Below are positions 14,010 to 16,567 of a stretch of DNA of 16,567 nucleotides, in pieces. A model generated the notes under the pieces. It saw only the letters and a list, made by a program, of their open reading frames with translations. It ran no database searches and was not told the origin of the DNA. Location of the stretch: positions 4,360 to 20,926 of the forward strand of contig DIQB01000096.1 in NCBI GenBank assembly GCA_002427165.1, in the 5' to 3' direction. The stretch's first letter is position 1, and every line of letters begins with the position of its first letter. Source of the DNA: Firmicutes bacterium UBA5473 (GTDB lineage: Bacteria; Bacillota; DTU084). A program made the position numbers and the translations under genes.

Positions 14010-14831
14010 TTAGAAATAAATACTACTTCCTACACGGTGAGTTGCTCCTACTTCTGAAAGCCAATAGGCATAATCAATCTGCAATGGACTACGCAAAACT
14101 CCAATTCCCAAAGTAGGCTGCCCGTTTACTAACCCCGCTCGCAAAGTTAATGAGTTAATTACTTGATATTCTATTCCGAAGCGCAATTCATCTTGTGTAA
14201 TATCTACTGCACATGATATATCGCCAATATCTATGTTGCCTCCAAAAGTAATAATTAGTTCAGGGGTCTCCACTCTATTAGTCTTGTACTTCCTACTTGC
14301 TAATAAGTTTTCAGCCTTCAATCCTAAATTTGTATATGATTGATTAATTTTAAAAGGGCCTAAAAGAATTCCAAAGTCATAGGAATAACCTTCACCAATA
14401 TTTTCCTTAAAAAGTCCAATTCGGTTATGATTCATATTTATACCTAATTTTAACCGTTCATTTGCTTTGTACGCCAAACCCAGAGCAAATAATTGTTGAC
14501 TGTAACCGCTATAATCAATCTTATCTTGATCCTGCACAGATTCATAAATTAAACCTATTCTTAAATTAGGTAGTAGGTGAAAAGCTCCTTCATAATAACT
14601 ATAAATAACCCCGATATCGTAGAGTTCCGAACGGGACAATGAAAGTTTAACTTTTACATGCTCAAAACTAGCGGGATTAGCCAGGATTCCCAAATTATCT
14701 GCAACTTGCGAAAATCCCTTTCCGGCGAGCTTAGCACTACCTCCAATGTTATTTTCAACTGCCAAACATAATCCTACTAAAAAAAACAATATTAGCCCAC
14801 AAATAATCAATACATAGCGTGGCTTCAACAT
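14010..14831 (-). CDS. PorV/PorQ-like outer-membrane barrel protein
   Basis: The protein is 273 aa with a signal peptide (hydrophobic YVLIICGLILFFLVGLCLAV). The mature part begins GGSAKLAGKGFSQVADN and LGILANPASF, a divergent form of the DNPASLxxNPAGL start of PorV/FadL-like barrels. It continues with repeated barrel strands (LRIGLIYES, ALGLAYKANERLKLGINM, LRFGIEYQVINSLTLRAGL) and closes with LQIDYAYWLSEVGATHRVGS, then Phe at the end. That closing pattern (IDYAY...THRxS...F) is typical of this family. In Bacteroidetes PorV shuttles T9SS cargo; here the role is unknown, but the 928-aa neighbour carries a T9SS-like C-terminal domain. ATG at 14831 with AAGGAGG 5 nt upstream is preferred over the TTG at 14834. 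It lies 71 nt after the binding-protein gene. Confidence 0.72.
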   Translation of the reverse strand: MLKPRYVLIICGLILFFLVGLCLAVENNIGGSAKLAGKGFSQVADNLGILANPASFEHVKVKLSLSRSELYDIGVIYSYYEGAFHLLPNLRIGLIYESVQDQDKIDYSGYSQQLFALGLAYKANERLKLGINMNHNRIGLFKENIGEGYSYDFGILLGPFKINQSYTNLGLKAENLLASRKYKTNRVETPELIITFGGNIDIGDISCAVDITQDELRFGIEYQVINSLTLRAGLVNGQPTLGIGVLRSPLQIDYAYWLSEVGATHRVGSSIYF

Positions 14832-14902
14832 CAAAACCTCCTTAATGAATAATTATCCTTAAATTTGGTTTTAATTTTCACTCCCATATCTAAATAGGCA
14901 CA

Positions 14903-16321
14903 CTATTTTTTCTCTGCTGCCAACGCTTTCATGTATTGCATATTTATCTCATTTGCAACCTGTTTAGCATTCTTACGACCACTTATTATGCTAACATAAC
15001 CATCTTCTCTTGTTTTTGATAGCTTCGCCATATCTGAGTTACTGATAACACGAACACGCCGATCTGGACTTACAAATTTTATATTTGAGTTGTTTGTAAT
15101 TTCTAAAGCTATTTTCACAGTCGGCGAAATATTTTTAGAAAATTCTAAGTCAGAAAGGAAATCTGTCCGAATAGGAACTCCACCGTATTCAGCTACTTTC
15201 TTTTGGATATCTAAATTTAGTCGCCAAAGATTAAATTCTTTAACCCATTGCTTTATTAATGCTGGTTTATTTTTCCAAACATAACCCGAACCACCAGTAT
15301 TCATAATAACATATTGTTTTTGTCCAGGGTTATTCCCCGGAAATGGCATAAAGCCCCATTCAAAATCAGGGGGAGTGACATCTTTCATCTCATTGGCGAG
15401 CCAAGTCCCATTAGTAATCATTGCAGCCTTTCCTTGTAAAAATTCCATTTGAGATTGGGTATGATCAAAGCTAATTGTTCCCGGGTGCAAATAGCCTAGT
15501 TTTGAAAAATCTTCTAAGCGTTCTAACATAGCTAGATATGCCTTGGAGCAATAAACATTAGGTTCATAATTATAAAGGTCATTCCTATATTTCTCTCCTC
15601 CAACCGAATAAGGAATGATTGACCAGCCGAAATCAAAATAGGCTAATGCATGCTTGCCATCCATTACTAGAGGAAAAATACCTTTAGATTTAATCTTTGC
15701 ACAAAGGTTCATAAATTCAACCCAATCTTTAGGTTCTTCCCAACCATACTTCTTAAACAATTTCTTGTTATAATATAAACCAACAATAGTAATACCGCTA
15801 GGTAATGCGTATAAATGGCCGTCAGGACTGGATACCTCACGTTTATCGAGTTTAACGATATCTTTTAATTTAAGAGAAGGTTTGTCAAAAAGTGAACGCT
15901 CCCACATTTCGTCTTGAGGCTCTAGCTTGCCTTGTTCTATCAACTTATCTTTAGCAGACTCAAAACTATAAACCCAATCATACATTTCATCATCGCTACC
16001 GCTTTGAAGAGAAGCATTAATAAGTTCTTGATATGCAACTCTTCCAGCTTCGATATATCTAACATCGATCTTTACGTTTGGGAACCTCTCTTCAAAAGTC
16101 TTCACAGCATAAGCAAATTGACCCTTTCCGGTCCCCTGAACAGGATAAATAGCACGAATTGTTATCCTTTTGTCTTTCGGAAGCCCATTCTCTGGATACA
16201 CCTCTCCACTATATGTACCTTCCTCAGCTATATCTGTTTTCTTACCACAACCAACAAAAACCAAAACCATTGAAACTAAGAGCAAAATTACTATCACACC
16301 AAGTCTCTTCCTCCACAACAC
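14903..16321 (-). CDS. ABC transporter sugar-binding lipoprotein (family 1 extracellular solute-binding)
   Basis: The 472-aa lipoprotein is the receptor of a carbohydrate ABC importer and delivers substrate to the permease pair. A basic-hydrophobic signal (RKRLGVIVILLLVSMVLVF) ends in FVGC, giving the lipidated Cys25; the -3 position is Phe, slightly atypical. The body follows the MalE/SBP_bac pattern: IRAIYPVQGTGKGQFAYAVK, FEERFPNVKIDVRYIEAG, LYALPSGITIVGLYYNKKLF, GWEEPKDWVEFMNLC, FLQGKAAMITNGTWLANEMK and a C-terminal helix. Start: a TTG at 16339 is possible, but the extended ribosome binding site AAGGGGTGATC falls inside it; GTG at 16321, 8 nt beyond AAGGGG, is chosen. It follows the permease by 30 nt. 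The substrate is unknown, probably an oligosaccharide released by the downstream enzyme. Confidence 0.9.
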   Translation of the reverse strand: MLWRKRLGVIVILLLVSMVLVFVGCGKKTDIAEEGTYSGEVYPENGLPKDKRITIRAIYPVQGTGKGQFAYAVKTFEERFPNVKIDVRYIEAGRVAYQELINASLQSGSDDEMYDWVYSFESAKDKLIEQGKLEPQDEMWERSLFDKPSLKLKDIVKLDKREVSSPDGHLYALPSGITIVGLYYNKKLFKKYGWEEPKDWVEFMNLCAKIKSKGIFPLVMDGKHALAYFDFGWSIIPYSVGGEKYRNDLYNYEPNVYCSKAYLAMLERLEDFSKLGYLHPGTISFDHTQSQMEFLQGKAAMITNGTWLANEMKDVTPPDFEWGFMPFPGNNPGQKQYVIMNTGGSGYVWKNKPALIKQWVKEFNLWRLNLDIQKKVAEYGGVPIRTDFLSDLEFSKNISPTVKIALEITNNSNIKFVSPDRRVRVISNSDMAKLSKTREDGYVSIISGRKNAKQVANEINMQYMKALAAEKK

Positions 16322-16351
16322 CTGGATCACCCCTTCCAAAAATGTTTTGTT

Positions 16352-16567
16352 CTAACCTTTTAAAGCACCAATGTTCAGGTTTTGAGTAATATAATTCTGA
16401 AAAACGCTGTACACAACGATCGTCGGAATCATCATGATCACAAACCCAGCAAACAGCGTCACCCAGTCCGCTTTATATGTCATAGACTGCGCCATAGAAT
16501 AAATTGCAACTGACAGCGGATACTTTTCCGGATCCCGAATAAACAATAACGGGTGGATAAAATCATT
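16352..16567 (-). CDS. ABC sugar transporter permease, C-terminal end (runs off right edge)
   Basis: The last 71 codons of a MalG-type inner-membrane permease, open to the window edge. The pattern HPLLFIRDPEKYPLSVAIYS, then a membrane segment (FAGFVIMMIPTIVVYSVFQ) and the tail YITQNLNIGALKG is typical of carbohydrate-uptake CUT1 permeases, whose C-terminus usually ends in G-[AS]-[VL]-KG. The EAA loop and earlier membrane segments lie outside the window. It precedes the binding-protein gene by 30 nt and is co-transcribed with it. The second permease is presumably further upstream, to the right; the ATPase may be anywhere. Confidence 0.92.
   Translation of the reverse strand, partial: NDFIHPLLFIRDPEKYPLSVAIYSMAQSMTYKADWVTLFAGFVIMMIPTIVVYSVFQNYITQNLNIGALKG

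Noticed and set aside
1..16567. CRISPR arrays, tRNA or rRNA genes
   Set aside because: No regularly spaced direct repeats, cloverleaf-like segments or rRNA signatures were seen on either strand.

Overview
The window looks like chromosomal DNA of a Bacillota (Firmicutes-type) bacterium. The infC-rpmI-rplT and xseB-ispA-dxs core gene order, strong AGGAGG ribosome binding sites and consensus sigma-A promoters point that way. Several proteins on the right look built for an outer membrane: beta-rich secreted proteins ending in Phe, and a PorV-like barrel. I therefore infer a diderm Bacillota lineage (Limnochordia/Hydrogenispora-like or Halanaerobiales-like). The lineage is an inference, not something the sequence proves. 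Every convincing gene lies on the minus strand.

Left part (1-4712), core and moderately GC-rich. Read in transcription order (right to left), a perfect TTGACA-17-TATAAT promoter at 4684-4712 feeds an L20-type leader with an intrinsic terminator/attenuator. It is followed by infC (apparent AUU start), rpmI and rplT, and a terminator hairpin that overlaps the rplT stop codon. Next come xseB and ispA, which overlap by 8 nt, and a promoter with an extended -10 just after ispA. Then comes a 620-bp degenerate insertion element with 14-bp perfect terminal inverted repeats, a small DUF21-like membrane protein gene, and the 5' part of dxs, which runs off the left edge. xseB, ispA and dxs are DNA-repair and isoprenoid genes usually found together in Bacillota. 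Here the element sits between the probable promoter and the membrane-protein/dxs pair.

Middle junction (4713-4936). It holds a 9-bp inverted repeat overlapping the infC -35 box and a short ORF that looks like the orphaned C-terminal beta-sandwich of a glycosidase. Base composition changes here from mixed to clearly AT-rich.

Right part (4937-16567), an accessory carbohydrate locus read as one probable operon. The order is: 3' end of an ABC sugar permease, a solute-binding lipoprotein, a PorV-like outer-membrane barrel, two paralogous porin-like proteins, a 928-aa modular surface protein (CBM-like/FN3 modules and a FlgD/T9SS-like C-terminal domain), and a 1053-aa secreted DUF6259-like TIM-barrel protein that is a putative glycosidase. 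Together they suggest a diderm counterpart of a Bacteroidetes-style polysaccharide utilisation locus: surface binding and cleavage, passage through the outer membrane by dedicated barrels, capture by the lipoprotein and ABC import. The glycan is unknown.
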